A stretch of DNA of 64,000 nt from Shewanella cutis (GTDB taxonomy: Bacteria > Pseudomonadota > Gammaproteobacteria > Enterobacterales > Shewanellaceae): assembly GCF_022410515.1 (NCBI RefSeq), contig NZ_JACSDI010000021.1, positions 1 to 64,000 on the forward strand. Reading direction: 5' to 3'. The notes under the pieces were generated by a model. That model did no database searches. It was given only the letters and a program-made list of their open reading frames with translations, and was not told where the DNA came from. Below, in pieces: positions 63,916 through 64,000 of the stretch. Position numbers and translations under genes: made by a program. How positions within the stretch are numbered: position 1 is the stretch's first letter; every line of letters begins with the position of its first letter.

Positions 63916-64000
63916 TTACTTTTCCATCACCAAATCAATTAAACTTAATGAGCAAAGGTGCGCGTAAATAGCCGAATAGAGGCCACGCTTAGCAAAATCA
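63916..64000 (-). CDS. 3' end of a SapC-like gene (cut by the window)
   Basis: The minus strand reads DFAKRGLYSAIYAHLCSLS, then LIDLVMEK and a stop at 63916-63918. The text resembles the C-terminus of SapC-family proteins, which in Shewanella lie in the nag/chitin cluster near a TonB-dependent receptor and a tryptophan-halogenase-like gene. Only 27 residues are visible, so the name is tentative; the reading frame itself is convincing. Confidence 0.5.
   Translation of the reverse strand, partial: DFAKRGLYSAIYAHLCSLSLIDLVMEK

Noticed and set aside
1..64000. CRISPR arrays, tRNA or rRNA genes, prophage or integrase genes
   Set aside because: No regular spaced repeats, no tRNA-like cloverleaf and no integrase or phage structural genes were seen on reading; a tRNAscan or CRISPR search was not run.

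Overview
The window is chromosomal DNA of a Shewanella-type marine gammaproteobacterium. The evidence is the gene order and the proteins: relA-rlmD-barA; nrdR-ribD-ribE-ribB(X)-ribH-nusB with thiL-pgpA; a PPP-family phosphatase of the Shewanella type; and a non-PTS N-acetylglucosamine (GlcNAc) pathway (NagP, NagX, NagB-II, NagK) with GACA-rich palindromes like those bound by the LacI-type repressor NagR. No rRNA, tRNA or CRISPR array was seen. The one mobile-type element found is a 270-bp MITE-like repeat.

Layout. 0.4-10 kb: stringent response synthetase relA, rRNA methylase rlmD, hybrid kinase barA overlapping a DUF416 gene, and a divergent LysR/AEC-transporter pair. 10.3-22 kb: housekeeping block with SOS-controlled recN, pgpA-thiL, the riboflavin operon running from nrdR to nusB (its RibB carries a degenerate GTP cyclohydrolase II-like tail), glyA and ettA. 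21.7-31.5 kb: accessory genes, namely a LysR/MBL-fold/DsbA-like set, a PilY1-type adhesin with a TapY2-like partner, a 0.5-kb AT-rich gap, an exported PPP phosphatase, the MITE and a solute-binding protein. 31.7-45.6 kb: two RND efflux operons flanking a signalling patch (GGDEF cyclase, NYN-domain protein, HD-GYP phosphodiesterase). Between the first pump and that patch lies the wreck of a divergent araC/MFS-transporter locus. The second pump is divergent from a TetR gene, with repeated TACC-N4-GGTA sites between them. 45.6-52.3 kb: an OsmC protein, then an omega-amino-acid/beta-alanine degradation locus (aldehyde dehydrogenase, class III aminotransferase, CoA-acylating semialdehyde dehydrogenase, cupin) followed by a TorF-type porin. 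52.4-64 kb: the GlcNAc/chitin-oligosaccharide regulon.

The GlcNAc regulon. A GH20 lipoprotein (hex) trims oligosaccharides, NagP imports GlcNAc, NagK phosphorylates it, NagA deacetylates it and NagB-II deaminates it to fructose-6-phosphate; NagX probably handles unacetylated glucosamine. Four NagR-like operators mark nagP, nagK-nagB-nagA, the mcp-hex side and a TauE/SafE permease. The chemoreceptor gene in this regulon has lost the CheA/CheW-contacting hairpin tip, and a terminator-like hairpin lies between it and its presumed operator. The window ends inside a SapC-like gene.

Most promising second-look items: the TauE/SafE permease whose longest reading frame starts inside an operator; the tip-less chemoreceptor with its leader terminator; the fused araC/MFS remnant; the MITE; the regularly spaced TetR-type sites; and the RibB tail that has lost its zinc ligands. 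I did not find a clearly new multi-gene system; the rest matches known families.
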